A DNA stretch of 64,000 bases from Sinorhizobium alkalisoli (GCF_008932245.1 NZ_CP034909.1:2555001-2619000), one strand, 5' to 3'; positions 8,452-17,720 are shown, counted from the first letter of the stretch. Notes: a model not told the origin generated them from the letters alone. Program-made: numbers and translations.

Positions 8452-10719
8452 CTATACCGGTATGCCGTTTGCAGCGGCGAAATCGATGAGGATCTGGCGG
8501 ATCGACGTCTCGGATTTCACGTCGTCCAGCTGAGCATCGAGGACTTCGCCCAGCTTTTCCGCATCGAGCGCGAGCAGCATCGCCTTCACCGGACCCACGG
8601 CCGTCGGCGACATCGACACCGAGCGGAAGCCCAGGCCGAGCAGTGCCATCGCCGAGAGCGGTTTGCTCGCCATCTCGCCGCAGAGAGTCACCGGCGTTTC
8701 GTTGCGCTCGCCCGCGCGCACGATCTGGCGAAGGATCCTGAGGAACGGCCGACCGAGCGTATCGAAGCGATCGGAAACCCGGGCATTGCCGCGATCCACC
8801 GCCATGGCGAACTGGAAGAGATCGTTGGAACCGACCGAGACGAAATCCACTTCGGCCATCAGCTCGTCAAGTTGCCACAGCAGCGCCGGCACCTCCAGCA
8901 TCGCCCCGAACTGCAGCTTGCGCGGCAATTGTTCTCCGATCTTCGACTGCCTTTCGATTTCCTTCTGCAGAAGCAGGCGCGCCGCCTTCAGCTCGGCAAC
9001 CTCCGTCACCATCGGCAGCATCAGCTTAAGTTCGCCGCCGGCGGCGGCCCGCAGCATCGCCCGGAACTGGGTGCGCAGCAGCCCCGGCCGATCGAGCGAA
9101 AGCCGGATGGCACGCCAGCCGAGTGCCGGATTTTCCTCTTCTGCTGCGCGGAAATAGGGAACCACCTTGTCACCGCCGATGTCGAGCGTGCGGAAGGTCA
9201 CCGGCTTGCCGCCCGTCTGCTTCAAAACATTGCAGTAGAAGGCCTCCTGCTCCTCCGCCTTCGGCATGGTGGAAGCAATCATGAACTGGAGTTCGGTCCG
9301 GAAAAGTCCTATTCCTTCGGCCCCGGCCTCGTTCAGATGTGGCAGATCGACGAGCAGACCGGCATTCATCATCAGGGTGATGCGCTTGCCATCCCTCGTC
9401 AGCGGCTCGACGTCCTTGAGCGCCCTGAACTGCGCCTGACGGCGGGCTCGGAAGCGCACCTTCTCCTCGTAGGAGCGCTGCAGATCGGCGACCGGGCGCA
9501 AATGGACCTTGGCATCGTCACCGTCGACGATGATCGCGTCGCGATTTTCGGCAAGCGCCACGGCGCCTGCCGCCTGACCGACAACCGGGATGCCCATGGC
9601 GCGCGCGACAATCACGACGTGGCTTGTGACCGCCCCCTCCTCGAGCACCAGCCCGCGCACGTTCTCCCGCGGGTAGTCGAGCAGTTCGGCGGCGCCCATT
9701 GCGCGCGCGACGATGATCGCATCATTCGGGAAGTCCGCCGCCGAAAGCTTGGCGCCATAGCCCGACAGCTGGCGCAGGAGCCGGTTGGCAAGGTCGTCGA
9801 AGTCGTGCATCCGCTCGCGGAGGTAGGGATCCGTCAGGCGTATCATCCGTGCCTTGGTCTCGCTCTGCACCCGCTCGACAGCAGCTTCCGCCGTCAGGCC
9901 GTTGCGGATTGCTTCCTCGAGCTTCCTCACCCAGCCGCGATCATGAGCGAACATGCGATAGGTCTCTAGCACGGCCCGGTGCTCGCCTTCCATCGACACA
10001 TCGCGCCGGGACAGCATATCGTCTATCGATATCCGCAGCGAGCCGAGCGCTTCCGCCAGGCGCTGCAACTCGCGATCCGTGTCCTCGTTGAGCAGATTGG
10101 TAACGACGATCCGCGGTTCGTGCAGAACCACATAGCCCAGGCCGATACCCTCGCCATAGCTGTTGCCTTCAATCGCAACGGGGCGCGAAAGATCGAGCTC
10201 CAGTCCGGGCTTGGTGATTTTCTTGAGCTCGCCGGTCGCGACCATCTCGGCCAGCACCATCGCGGTCGTCTCGAGCGCCTCGACCTCGTCCTCGCGATAG
10301 TTGCGCTGCGCCTTGTTCTGCACGACGAGGACGCCGAGCGCGCGTCCGGTGCGCAGGATCGGCACACCGAGGAAGGAATGATAGATCTCCTCGCCCGTTT
10401 CCGGCAGATATGTGAAGGCGGGGTGTGATTGGGCATCGGAGAGATTGAGCGGGCGCGCCGAGGCGGCGATCGTACCGACGAGGCCCTGGCCCATCTTCAA
10501 TTGCGCCAGGTGCACAGCAGTCTTGTTCAGACCCTCTGTCGCGTAAAGCTCGAGCACGCCGTCGGAGCGCAGCACATAGACGGAGCACACTTCCGCGACC
10601 ATGTTCTGCGCTATCTGGCGCACGATCCGATCCAGGCGCTCCTGCGGCTCGAGCGGCTCCGCCATGAGTTCGCGCAACCGCTTGAGGAGAACGCGCGGAC
10701 CCGCGGAAAGGTCTCTCAT
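8452..10719 (-). CDS. ptsP: Phosphoenolpyruvate-protein phosphotransferase, nitrogen PTS enzyme I (EI-Ntr)
   Basis: It takes phosphate from PEP and passes it to NPr, the first step of the regulatory nitrogen PTS. In rhizobia this controls nitrogen, polyhydroxybutyrate and K+ related functions. The 755-aa protein has an N-terminal GAF domain (about 1-165), which distinguishes EI-Ntr from sugar EI. The PEP-utiliser mobile domain with active-site His367 in GAVTSHVVIVA follows, then a C-terminal PEP-binding TIM barrel (about 400-735). The start at MRDLSAGPR is chosen over a frame 20 codons longer because that extension is not family-like. It follows lysC on the same strand. Confidence 0.95.
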   Translation of the reverse strand: MRDLSAGPRVLLKRLRELMAEPLEPQERLDRIVRQIAQNMVAEVCSVYVLRSDGVLELYATEGLNKTAVHLAQLKMGQGLVGTIAASARPLNLSDAQSHPAFTYLPETGEEIYHSFLGVPILRTGRALGVLVVQNKAQRNYREDEVEALETTAMVLAEMVATGELKKITKPGLELDLSRPVAIEGNSYGEGIGLGYVVLHEPRIVVTNLLNEDTDRELQRLAEALGSLRISIDDMLSRRDVSMEGEHRAVLETYRMFAHDRGWVRKLEEAIRNGLTAEAAVERVQSETKARMIRLTDPYLRERMHDFDDLANRLLRQLSGYGAKLSAADFPNDAIIVARAMGAAELLDYPRENVRGLVLEEGAVTSHVVIVARAMGIPVVGQAAGAVALAENRDAIIVDGDDAKVHLRPVADLQRSYEEKVRFRARRQAQFRALKDVEPLTRDGKRITLMMNAGLLVDLPHLNEAGAEGIGLFRTELQFMIASTMPKAEEQEAFYCNVLKQTGGKPVTFRTLDIGGDKVVPYFRAAEEENPALGWRAIRLSLDRPGLLRTQFRAMLRAAAGGELKLMLPMVTEVAELKAARLLLQKEIERQSKIGEQLPRKLQFGAMLEVPALLWQLDELMAEVDFVSVGSNDLFQFAMAVDRGNARVSDRFDTLGRPFLRILRQIVRAGERNETPVTLCGEMASKPLSAMALLGLGFRSVSMSPTAVGPVKAMLLALDAEKLGEVLDAQLDDVKSETSIRQILIDFAAANGIPV

Positions 10720-10760
10720 CGCGTGGGGTCTCCCGACAAAAACAGACGTCAGCAAAGGAC

Positions 10761-10795
10761 GGGATGCGGCGGCCGTCAACGGGGCCGCGAATCCC
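10761..10795 (-). terminator. GC hairpin between lysC and ptsP
   Basis: GGGATtcGCGGCC-type arms (10783-10795 and 10761-10774) form a stem with small mismatches just past the lysC stop. A short CTTT follows on the minus strand. It is a weak terminator at best. Confidence 0.3.
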
Positions 10796-10813
10796 AGATC
10801 TTATGCCTGCTGC

Positions 10814-12088
10814 TTAACTCTTATCCAGACCGTAAACGGAATGCAAAGTCCGAACGGCCAATTCGGCATAAGGTCCATCGATCAGAATGGAAATCTTGAT
10901 TTCCGAGGTGGTGATCGCCTTTATGTTGATGCCCTTGTCGGCAAGCGCCCGGAAGGCCGAGGCGGCAACGCCCGCATGGCTGCGCATCCCAATGCCGATG
11001 ACGGAGACCTTGACCAGACCGGATTCAGACTGAACCACGTCGTAGCCGATCTTCTCCTTGTTTTCCGAAAGCACCTTCAGCGCCTTGTTGACGTCACCGG
11101 ACGGCACCGTAAAGGTCATGTCCGTCTTGGAGCCGTCTTCCGAGATGTTCTGAACGATCATGTCGACATTGATGTGGGCTTCCGCAAGCGGCCCGAAGAT
11201 CGCGGCGGAAACACCCGGCCGGTCGGCCAAGCGGCGCAGCGAGATCTGGGCTTCATCCTTGGCATAGGCAATGCCGGTTACGACTTCCTGTTCCACGATC
11301 TCTTCCTCATCACAAATCAGCGTTCCGGGCGGGTTTAGAAGGTCACCCATGCCCGGCGCATCGGGATCCTCGAAAGACGAGCGCACGAAGGTGCGCACCT
11401 TGTGCACCATGGCGAGCTCGACCGAGCGCACCTGCAGCACCTTGGCGCCGAGAGACGCCATTTCCAGCATTTCCTCGAAGGCGATCTTCTTCAGCCGCCG
11501 GGCTTTCGGTTCGATGCGCGGGTCGGTCGTATAGACGCCGTCGACATCGGTATAGATATCGCAGCGGTCGGCCTTGACGGCGGCCGCGATCGCGACTGCC
11601 GAGGTGTCGGAGCCGCCTCGGCCGAGCGTTGCGACCCGGTTGTCGGGGCCGATCCCCTGGAAACCGGCAACGACCGCAACCTGCCCCTCGCCCATGCGGC
11701 GGATGATATCGGAGCCGTCTATGTCAAGGATGCGGGCGGCACCATGGGCGTTGTCGGTGCGGATCGGGATCTGCCAGCCCTGCCATGATCGGGCATTGAT
11801 GCCCATGGACTGGAGAGCGATAGCGAGCAGACCGGAGGTCACCTGCTCACCGGAGGCGACGACCGCATCATATTCGCGCGCATCGAAAAAGGGCGCGTTG
11901 GCGCATGCGACCTTCGGCATGTTGTCGACCCAGCCGACGAGTTCGTTGGTCTTGCCGGACATGGCAGAGACGACGACCGCCACCTCGTGGCCGGCGTCGA
12001 CTTCGCGTTTAACGTGGCGGGCGACATTGTGGATGCGGTCCAAATCTGCGACGGAAGTTCCGCCGAATTTCATCACGATGCGTGCCAT
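10814..12088 (-). CDS. lysC: Aspartate kinase (lysine/threonine pathway)
   Basis: It phosphorylates L-aspartate, the first step to lysine, threonine, methionine and diaminopimelate. The 424-aa monofunctional enzyme opens with the kinase motif MKFGGTSV and carries two C-terminal ACT domains (about 270-415), the site of feedback control by lysine and/or threonine. The start MARIVMKFGG is preferred over a 38-codon longer frame. I looked for a lysine riboswitch in the leader and saw none. lysA lies 30 kb away in this window. Confidence 0.96.
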   Translation of the reverse strand: MARIVMKFGGTSVADLDRIHNVARHVKREVDAGHEVAVVVSAMSGKTNELVGWVDNMPKVACANAPFFDAREYDAVVASGEQVTSGLLAIALQSMGINARSWQGWQIPIRTDNAHGAARILDIDGSDIIRRMGEGQVAVVAGFQGIGPDNRVATLGRGGSDTSAVAIAAAVKADRCDIYTDVDGVYTTDPRIEPKARRLKKIAFEEMLEMASLGAKVLQVRSVELAMVHKVRTFVRSSFEDPDAPGMGDLLNPPGTLICDEEEIVEQEVVTGIAYAKDEAQISLRRLADRPGVSAAIFGPLAEAHINVDMIVQNISEDGSKTDMTFTVPSGDVNKALKVLSENKEKIGYDVVQSESGLVKVSVIGIGMRSHAGVAASAFRALADKGINIKAITTSEIKISILIDGPYAELAVRTLHSVYGLDKS

Positions 12089-12444
12089 TTCGCCTCTACC
12101 GTACCAACAAGTTTTCCGCGCGAACGCGCGACAGGAATTCGCTCCGCCGGCACCTGACGATCGAAGAGCTTTGAAGAGACGTCTCAGACATCGGCCGGTC
12201 ACCGCCTCGGGGAGCGGAAGTCGCGGCGTCTCTTAGCGGATCAGGGGACGGCGCGCAATGGCCGTGAAAGCCGGAGGCAGGGCTGCGAACGCGTGGGCGG
12301 ACAACGCACCCGCCGAGGTGTTGAGTCAGCATCGCCTCGACCAGCGCGGCATCAATCCGATTTCATAATTAAACCACTTGCAATTTAAAACCATTGTTAC
12401 ATGCTCGAAGGATCGAGAGGCGGAAACAACGGGAGGAAAGTGGA
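12089..12444. other. Intergenic region between divergent lysC and reductase gene
   Basis: It carries the divergent promoters of lysC and the downstream reductase. An AT-rich patch at about 12360-12400 (cataattaaaccacttgcaa) is the likely promoter zone for the plus-strand gene. No repeat or small gene is recognised. Confidence 0.5.
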
Positions 12445-12990
12445 ATGCGCAAGGTCATCATGTGGGATATGGTCAGCGTCGACGGCCTCTTCGAGGCCCC
12501 GGGCCACGACATCGGCTGGTTCGTATTCGAAGACGAGCTTGCCGACTATATCCGCGAGACGCAGCTTGGGGCCGACACGCTTCTCTTCGGCCGCGTTACC
12601 TATGAAATGATGGCGACCTACTGGCCCTCAGCCGAGGGGGAGATCGCCACCTTCATGAACAGCGTCGAGAAGTTCGTCTTTTCCAGAACCCTCCAGAATG
12701 CCGATTGGAACAACACGACGCTCGTTTCCGGCGATGCCGCTGCCGAGGTAGAGAAACTGAAGCGGCGCGAGGGTGGCACGATCTTCGTCTACGGCAGCGC
12801 CGATTTCGCGGGGACGCTGACGGCCAAGGGCCTTGTCGACGAATACCGCCTCGGCATCAATCCGGTGCTGCTCGGCAAAGGAACGCCCCTCTTCCAGAAC
12901 ATCCCCGACCACACGAAACTGTCGCTCACCCAGGTGCGGCCGCTGAAGTCGGGGGTCGTCATCCTGCACTATCAGCCCGTCCGGAACTGA
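12445..12990 (+). CDS. RibD C-terminal/dihydrofolate reductase-fold protein
   Basis: A 181-aa protein of the RibD_C/YyaP-YwjB type: MRKVIMWDMVSVDGLFE at the start, GADTLLFGRVTYEMMA in the middle, and ...LTAKGLVDEYRLGINPVLLGKGTPLF near the C-terminus. These match NADPH-binding DHFR-fold reductases of unknown substrate, not true folate reductase. A strong GGGAGGAAAG ribosome site 5 nt before ATG fixes the start. It stands alone, 80 bp before ubiG on the same strand. Confidence 0.85.
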   Translation: MRKVIMWDMVSVDGLFEAPGHDIGWFVFEDELADYIRETQLGADTLLFGRVTYEMMATYWPSAEGEIATFMNSVEKFVFSRTLQNADWNNTTLVSGDAAAEVEKLKRREGGTIFVYGSADFAGTLTAKGLVDEYRLGINPVLLGKGTPLFQNIPDHTKLSLTQVRPLKSGVVILHYQPVRN

Positions 12991-13070
12991 TGAACGCAGC
13001 TACAGGACCCTTGACATCGCCCGCCAATCGTCCGACTTCACGATGAACCGGCAAGGCGAGGTAGACTGCG

Positions 13071-13817
13071 ATGAGCGAGACGGCACGCACGACGATCGAT
13101 CAGAACGAGGTCGATCGCTTTTCGGCGATGGCGGCCGAATGGTGGGATCCGACCGGCAAGTTCCGTCCGCTGCACAAGTTCAACCCGGTGCGCCTCGCCT
13201 ATATTCGCGATAAGGCCTGCGAGAATTTCGACCGCGACCCAAAGAGCCCGCAGCCGCTGAAGGGGCTGCGCCTGCTCGACATCGGCTGCGGCGGCGGTCT
13301 TCTCTCCGAGCCGATGGCGCGAATGGGGGCCGACGTGCTCGGAGCCGATGCATCGGAAAAGAATATCGGCATCGCCAGGACGCACGCGGCGGGGAGCGGC
13401 GTCGCGGTCGATTACCGCGCCGTGACAGCCGAAGCGCTCGCCGCGGCTGGCGAGAGCTTCGATGTCGTCCTCAACATGGAAGTGGTCGAGCATGTAGCGG
13501 ATGTCGACTTCTTCATGACGACCTGCGCCCACATGGTTCGCCCCGGCGGGCTGATGTTTATCGCCACCATCAACCGGACGCTGAAGGCCGCGGCCCTGGC
13601 CATCTTTGCCGCTGAGAACGTGCTGCGCTGGTTGCCGCGCGGCACGCATCAGTACGAAAAGCTCGTGCGTCCGGAAGAACTGGAAAAGCCGCTCGAGGCG
13701 AGCGGCATGCAGGTCACCGACCGCACCGGCGTGTTCTTCAGCCCGCTTTCCAATCAGTGGAACCTGTCGCGGGACATGGACGTCAACTACATGATCGTCG
13801 CCAAGCGGCCGATTTGA
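13071..13817 (+). CDS. ubiG: Ubiquinone biosynthesis O-methyltransferase UbiG
   Basis: SAM-dependent methyltransferase for both O-methylations in ubiquinone synthesis. It is 248 aa, with [19 protein letters not shown] near the N-terminus (a UbiG hallmark), LDIGCGGG as SAM motif I (about 67-74), and [13 protein letters not shown]. The C-terminal YMIVAKRP ending is typical. Ribosome site GGCGAGG lies 11 bp upstream of ATG. It is convergent with the DUF1178 gene 16 bp downstream. Confidence 0.96.
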   Translation: MSETARTTIDQNEVDRFSAMAAEWWDPTGKFRPLHKFNPVRLAYIRDKACENFDRDPKSPQPLKGLRLLDIGCGGGLLSEPMARMGADVLGADASEKNIGIARTHAAGSGVAVDYRAVTAEALAAAGESFDVVLNMEVVEHVADVDFFMTTCAHMVRPGGLMFIATINRTLKAAALAIFAAENVLRWLPRGTHQYEKLVRPEELEKPLEASGMQVTDRTGVFFSPLSNQWNLSRDMDVNYMIVAKRPI

Positions 13818-13833
13818 ATAAGTTGGACCGTCC

Positions 13834-14262
13834 TCAGTTCGTGTCGTCGGGGAGCACCGGCAGGGGCGCGACTTCGATGCCCTCCTCCAGGAGTGCGATC
13901 GCCTCTTCCCTGGAGGCCTTGCCGATCAGGCCGCGCTGATCGGCTTCGCCATAATGGATCTTGCGCGCCTCTTCGGGAAAGCGCTCACCGACGTCTTCCG
14001 CGTTCTCGCGGATTGATTTCACCATCTCTCTAAGTTTGGTGATCGTTTCCTTTTGCGCCTGGTCCATGACCAGTGCCTGCCGCGCCTCTTTCTTGCGAGC
14101 GGTCGAAACTGAAGGCGCCATAAGCTGCTTGGTGACGGAGGCGGAGTTGCAGGTGGGACAGGTGATCAGTCGGGCTGAGACCTGCCGCGAGTAGTCGTCG
14201 CTCGAGGAGAACCAGCCTTCGAAGGCGTGACCGTTCTCACAGGTGAGATTGTAGTGGATCAA
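13834..14262 (-). CDS. DUF1178 family protein (zinc-ribbon-like)
   Basis: A 142-aa protein of unknown function. The N-terminal part has CENGHAFEGWF and CPTCNS, a probable two-Cys plus two-Cys metal site. The C-terminal half has an EDVGERFPEEARKIHYG block typical of the family. The start is TTG at 14260-14262 (read as MIHYNLTCENGH), which overlaps the stop of the preceding nitrilase-like gene by 4 nt and so implies translational coupling. In alphaproteobacteria it commonly follows a nitrilase-like gene and grxC, as here. Confidence 0.88.
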   Translation of the reverse strand: MIHYNLTCENGHAFEGWFSSSDDYSRQVSARLITCPTCNSASVTKQLMAPSVSTARKKEARQALVMDQAQKETITKLREMVKSIRENAEDVGERFPEEARKIHYGEADQRGLIGKASREEAIALLEEGIEVAPLPVLPDDTN

Positions 14263-15116
14263 GCTGCAACGCCTCCTTGCCCGGTGGGAGCCACTTCATC
14301 CAGCACGAAATCGCGGGCATTCTTGAGATTGGGGATGCGCCCCCGCGCCTTATGCGCCGCAGCAACGTCGATCTCGGCGATGATGACCGCCTCGCCGCTC
14401 GGACCGGCCTCGGCCAGCACCCGGCCCCAGGGATCGATGATCATTGAATGGCCGAAGGTCTGCCGTCCATCCTCATGGTCTCCGCCCTGCGCGGCGGCGA
14501 CGACGAACAGCCCGTTCTCGATGGCGCGGGCGCGCAACAGGATTTCCCAATGCGCTTCCCCGGTCTGGCGCGTGAAAGCTGCAGGCACCGACATGATCTC
14601 GGCTCCGGCAACCGCCTGGCAGCGAAAGAGTTCCGGAAAGCGGACATCGTAGCAGATGGCAAACCCGAGCTTCCCGAAGGGAAGATCGGCGATGCGGGCC
14701 GTGGAACCGGGCCGGTAGGCGGCACTTTCCCGCCAGCTCTCGCCATTCTCCAGATCCACGTCGAACATGTGGATCTTGTCGTAGTCGCAGATCTTCTTTC
14801 CATCGGGTCCGAAGAGAAAACCGCGATTGGCGATCTTGCCGTCCTCAAGGCCGATCGGCGTTGAGCCGACATGGAGATAGATCCCGAGGTCGCCGGCAAG
14901 CCGTGCCGCCTCTCGCACGACCAGATCGCCGGTCTCGTCCTTCAGCACGGAGCGGAGCCCCGCCCGATCGCGCTGAATGGCGCCGGTCATCTCGGGGGTT
15001 TGTATGTAAATCGCACCTTGCAACGCCGCCTCGCGCACGAGACGCGCCATTGTCTCCGCATTGCTTGCGGGATCGATGCCGGAACACATCTGGATGGCGG
15101 CAGCCTTGAACGTCAT
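14259..15116 (-). CDS. Carbon-nitrogen hydrolase (Nit/nitrilase superfamily)
   Basis: A 285-aa amidase of the Nit1/Nit2-like branch with the complete catalytic triad: Glu42 (QTPEMTGA), Lys114 (YDKIHMFDVDL) and Cys155 (GFAICYDVRFPELFR). The pattern fits deaminated-glutathione amidase or omega-amidase activity, which would agree with the glutaredoxin gene just upstream, but the substrate is inferred. The start at MTFKAAAIQM is chosen because residues upstream in the longer frame are shadow sequence. Confidence 0.88.
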   Translation of the reverse strand: MTFKAAAIQMCSGIDPASNAETMARLVREAALQGAIYIQTPEMTGAIQRDRAGLRSVLKDETGDLVVREAARLAGDLGIYLHVGSTPIGLEDGKIANRGFLFGPDGKKICDYDKIHMFDVDLENGESWRESAAYRPGSTARIADLPFGKLGFAICYDVRFPELFRCQAVAGAEIMSVPAAFTRQTGEAHWEILLRARAIENGLFVVAAAQGGDHEDGRQTFGHSMIIDPWGRVLAEAGPSGEAVIIAEIDVAAAHKARGRIPNLKNARDFVLDEVAPTGQGGVAA

Positions 15117-15138
15117 ACTCTTTCTCCGGAAGTGCCGG

Positions 15139-15396
15139 TCAGGCGGCAAGCATCGCGTCGAGCTTGCCCACCCGATCAAGCGCGTGCAGATCGTCGCAAC
15201 CGCCGACATGAATGTCATTGATGAAGATTTGCGGGAAGGTCCTGCCGCCGTTGGACTTCTCGACCATCGTCTGACGTAGACTCGGATCGTAGGTGGCGTC
15301 GTACTCCACGAAAGAAACGCCCTTCGTCTCCAGGAGCTTCTTCGCCCTGGTGCAATAACCGCAGAACTGACGCGTATAGATGACGACCGAAGCCAT
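15139..15396 (-). CDS. grxC: Glutaredoxin 3
   Basis: An 85-aa dithiol glutaredoxin that reduces protein or mixed disulfides with glutathione. The active site CGYC (Cys12, Cys15) is in TRQFCGYCTRAK. The GSH-binding part is seen as GGRTFPQIFINDIHVGGCDDL. The start MASVVIYTRQ gives the usual length. It sits 22 bp before the nitrilase-like gene, in the same operon. Confidence 0.95.
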   Translation of the reverse strand: MASVVIYTRQFCGYCTRAKKLLETKGVSFVEYDATYDPSLRQTMVEKSNGGRTFPQIFINDIHVGGCDDLHALDRVGKLDAMLAA

Positions 15397-15531
15397 AGTC
15401 TCAAACCGCTCCTTCACCACTCCGATGCCGGACATCTGCCATTGCCTGTTTCCCTGACCGTCCGGCGCAGCATGGAAACATGCAGGAATTCAACGCACTA
15501 CAGCCTCCCCTATGGAAGCACTGCACTTCAG

Positions 15532-16308
15532 TCATATAGGTCCGGACAAGGCTCTTGCAAAGGTCAAAACCGTGACGTCCCGAGCCCCCGCGCGTTTCAA
15601 GGCGCGTGTGGCAGCCGAAACGGTCGCACCCGTCGTATAGACGTCGTCGACGAGCACTATGTTCTTTCCGGCGAGAATCAGCCTCACGCCTTCCGGAACG
15701 GCAAAGGCGCCACTGACATTGTCCTCGCGGACTCTCAGCCCGAGCCCGACCTGACGGCTCGTGCGTTTAATGCGGCGAAGCGCGTCGGGCCGATAGGGCC
15801 TTCCCGCAAGCTCCGCTATGACCCGCGCCAACTCCGCCGCCTGGTTGAATTTCCGCCTCCACAGGCGGAAGGCATGCAGCGGCACCGGCACGATCACATC
15901 GGCGGCCGCAACGGCACCGTCGCTGGCGCGGATCATCCATTCCGCCATCATCGGCGCCAGGTCGGTGCGGTCGCGATATTTCAGGCCGTGCACCAGATCA
16001 CGTGCGATGCCCTGGTGAAGCGCCACGGAACGCAGCCTGTCGAAGACAGGAGGGTCGGCAATCGCCTCCGGCGACACGGCGCCCGCACCAGGATCGAAGG
16101 CAAAGGGCAAGCCGAGCACTTCGCAATAGGGCCGCTCGATCAACGGCAACCCCGCCCAGCACGATGGGCAGACGGCATGTGCGTCGCCCGTCAGCCGCCC
16201 GCAGCCGCGGCAGACGGGTGGAAACACCAGGTTGATTGCACCGATCCTGAGCCGCGCGAGTAGCGGCGCACCGTGCGCTGTCCAGTTTCTCCAAACATGC
16301 CGCTCCAT
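15532..16308 (-). CDS. ComF family phosphoribosyltransferase-like protein
   Basis: A 258-aa ComF/GntX-type protein. An N-terminal double zinc ribbon (Cys33, Cys36, Cys47, Cys50) precedes a type I phosphoribosyltransferase domain with the PRPP loop VLVDDVYTTGAT near the C-terminus. ComF proteins are linked to DNA uptake in transformable bacteria; the role in rhizobia is unknown. The start MERHVWRNW is the first one that keeps it out of the divergent methyltransferase gene, 58 bp away. Confidence 0.9.
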   Translation of the reverse strand: MERHVWRNWTAHGAPLLARLRIGAINLVFPPVCRGCGRLTGDAHAVCPSCWAGLPLIERPYCEVLGLPFAFDPGAGAVSPEAIADPPVFDRLRSVALHQGIARDLVHGLKYRDRTDLAPMMAEWMIRASDGAVAAADVIVPVPLHAFRLWRRKFNQAAELARVIAELAGRPYRPDALRRIKRTSRQVGLGLRVREDNVSGAFAVPEGVRLILAGKNIVLVDDVYTTGATVSAATRALKRAGARDVTVLTFARALSGPI

Positions 16309-16366
16309 CCGGTTGACTTTATCTCCGCCAGGGTTTCTTTCACATTCGTGATCTCGGGAGAGTATC

Positions 16367-17263
16367 GTGGAAATCATCTTTGACCAGAGCCTCGTCGAGG
16401 CGCACCGCCGACGCGCGCTTCTCCGCGGCGATCCGAAAGCAAGCTTCCTTCTCGACATCGTGGCGCAGGAACTCGCCGACCGGGTCGGCGTCGTGGAGCG
16501 GCACTTCGACAAGGCAATGGAATTGCACGGCTACACAGGCACTGCCGCCCGACTTTTGGCAGAAACCGGCAAGGTCGGCGAAATCGAGCGCGTGGAAACC
16601 GACCAAGGCTTCCGTTGGAATGACGGGCCCGTAACGATCGCGCCGCTTGAACGCATCCCCGCCGAACCGGCTTCCCTCAACCTCCTGGTCTCGCCGCTGT
16701 CCCTGCATCTGACCAACGACACGCCCGGAGCCTTCATACAGGCGCGCCGGGCGCTGAAGCCCGACGGCCTCTTTCTGGCGGCGATCCCCGGCAGCGGCAC
16801 GTTGCAGGAGCTGCGCGAGGCGCTACTCGTCGCCGAAGCCGAATTGACCGGCGGAGCAAGCCCGAGGGTCATTCCCTTTGCCGACGTTCGCGACATCGGC
16901 GCACTGCTGCAACGGGCCGGCTTTGCGCTGCCCGTGGCAGATGCCGAAACCTACACCGTCCGCTACGAGTCGCTCTTCGGTCTCCTCAGAGATTTAAGAG
17001 CCATGGGCATGACCAATCCGCTGGCCGCCCGCAGCCGAACACCCGTGCCGAGGCGCTTCTTCCTGAGAGCGGCGGAAATCTACGCGGAACGCTTTTCCGA
17101 CCCGGACGGGCGAGTTCGTGCGACCTTCTCAATTATTTACGTCTCGGGCTGGGCGCCGCATGGAAGCCAGCAGAAGCCGCTAAAGCCGGGCTCGGCAAAG
17201 CGCAGGCTGTCCGAGGCGCTGGGAGTGGAAGAACATTCGCTGAGGAATTCGGACGAGTCCTGA
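16367..17263 (+). CDS. SAM-dependent methyltransferase, BioC/NDUFAF5-like
   Basis: A 298-aa class I methyltransferase-like protein. The start MEIIFDQSLVEAHRRRAL and SPLSLHLTNDTPGAFIQARR match the NDUFAF5/BioC-like family, whose eukaryotic member is a complex I assembly factor. The usual glycine-rich SAM loop is not obvious (GTAARLLAETG is the nearest), so activity could be altered. Substrate unknown. It is divergent from comF. Confidence 0.78.
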   Translation: MEIIFDQSLVEAHRRRALLRGDPKASFLLDIVAQELADRVGVVERHFDKAMELHGYTGTAARLLAETGKVGEIERVETDQGFRWNDGPVTIAPLERIPAEPASLNLLVSPLSLHLTNDTPGAFIQARRALKPDGLFLAAIPGSGTLQELREALLVAEAELTGGASPRVIPFADVRDIGALLQRAGFALPVADAETYTVRYESLFGLLRDLRAMGMTNPLAARSRTPVPRRFFLRAAEIYAERFSDPDGRVRATFSIIYVSGWAPHGSQQKPLKPGSAKRRLSEALGVEEHSLRNSDES

Positions 17264-17271
17264 TCTGGGCT

Positions 17272-17439
17272 TCAGGCGTTGTCGATCGTTTCCGCTATGT
17301 ATTCCAGCACATTCTGCAGACTGTCCGAAAAGCCCCTGAGCCCGACGAGGAGACCGACCGATATCAATGCGACAATGAGCCCGTATTCCACCGCAGTGGC
17401 GCCGTCACGGTTGTGAATGAGGAATTTGAACTTGCGCAT
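17272..17439 (-). CDS. Flp/Fap-type pilin, 55 aa
   Basis: A small gene found by reading the minus strand. It encodes 55 aa beginning MRKFKFLIHNRDGATAVEYG, then a hydrophobic stretch (LIVALISVGLLVGL) and a short charged end. The GATAVEYGLI block is the Flp prepilin hallmark: cleavage by a CpaA-type peptidase after the Gly of RDG, with the conserved Glu and Tyr at +5 and +6. A GGAGG ribosome site precedes the ATG. It is convergent with the methyltransferase gene 8 bp away. No cpa/tad secretion genes are in this window, so its assembly apparatus must lie elsewhere. Confidence 0.88.
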   Translation of the reverse strand: MRKFKFLIHNRDGATAVEYGLIVALISVGLLVGLRGFSDSLQNVLEYIAETIDNA

Positions 17440-17479
17440 ACGTCCTCCAGCGATCCTTGCGGCTTCGCCATGCTACTGC

Positions 17480-17711
17480 ATGTTTCCTTGGACCGACCTC
17501 GATCTAAGGACGAAGAGATGCAGCAATCAGAATGCCACGGCGACCTTGCGCGTCTGACAGGCGCACGACCCCATAGTGAATTTCCGCGGAGGACGCGAGC
17601 CTGCTGCATGTCTTTGTCCTTTAATCGACCTCGATTAAAGGACAAAGACATGCAGCAATTCAAAGTGCTACAGCGACCTTTGCGCGTCCAATAAGACGCG
17701 CGGCGCTGTAG
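17480..17711. repeat. Tandem mosaic palindromic repeat (two composite copies)
   Basis: Two adjacent composites of the same design. The second holds a perfect inverted repeat with 26-bp arms (17603-17628 and 17631-17656) around a 2-nt centre. It is followed by the 44-bp palindrome CTACAGCGACC...GGCGCTGTAG (17668-17711). The first (17480-17576) is a degenerate version of both units. Copies of the units recur across the window in both orientations. This fits rhizobial RIME/ABC-type intergenic elements. Confidence 0.85.
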
Positions 17712-17720
17712 GGGCTCAGG

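Noticed and set aside
10814..12444. Lysine riboswitch upstream of lysC
   Set aside because: The leader shows no L-box-type conserved elements or terminator pairing that I can see.
17413..17694. 93-codon frame running through the repeat block
   Set aside because: It reads through the palindromic repeats and the pilin gene's antisense strand, so it has no independent support.
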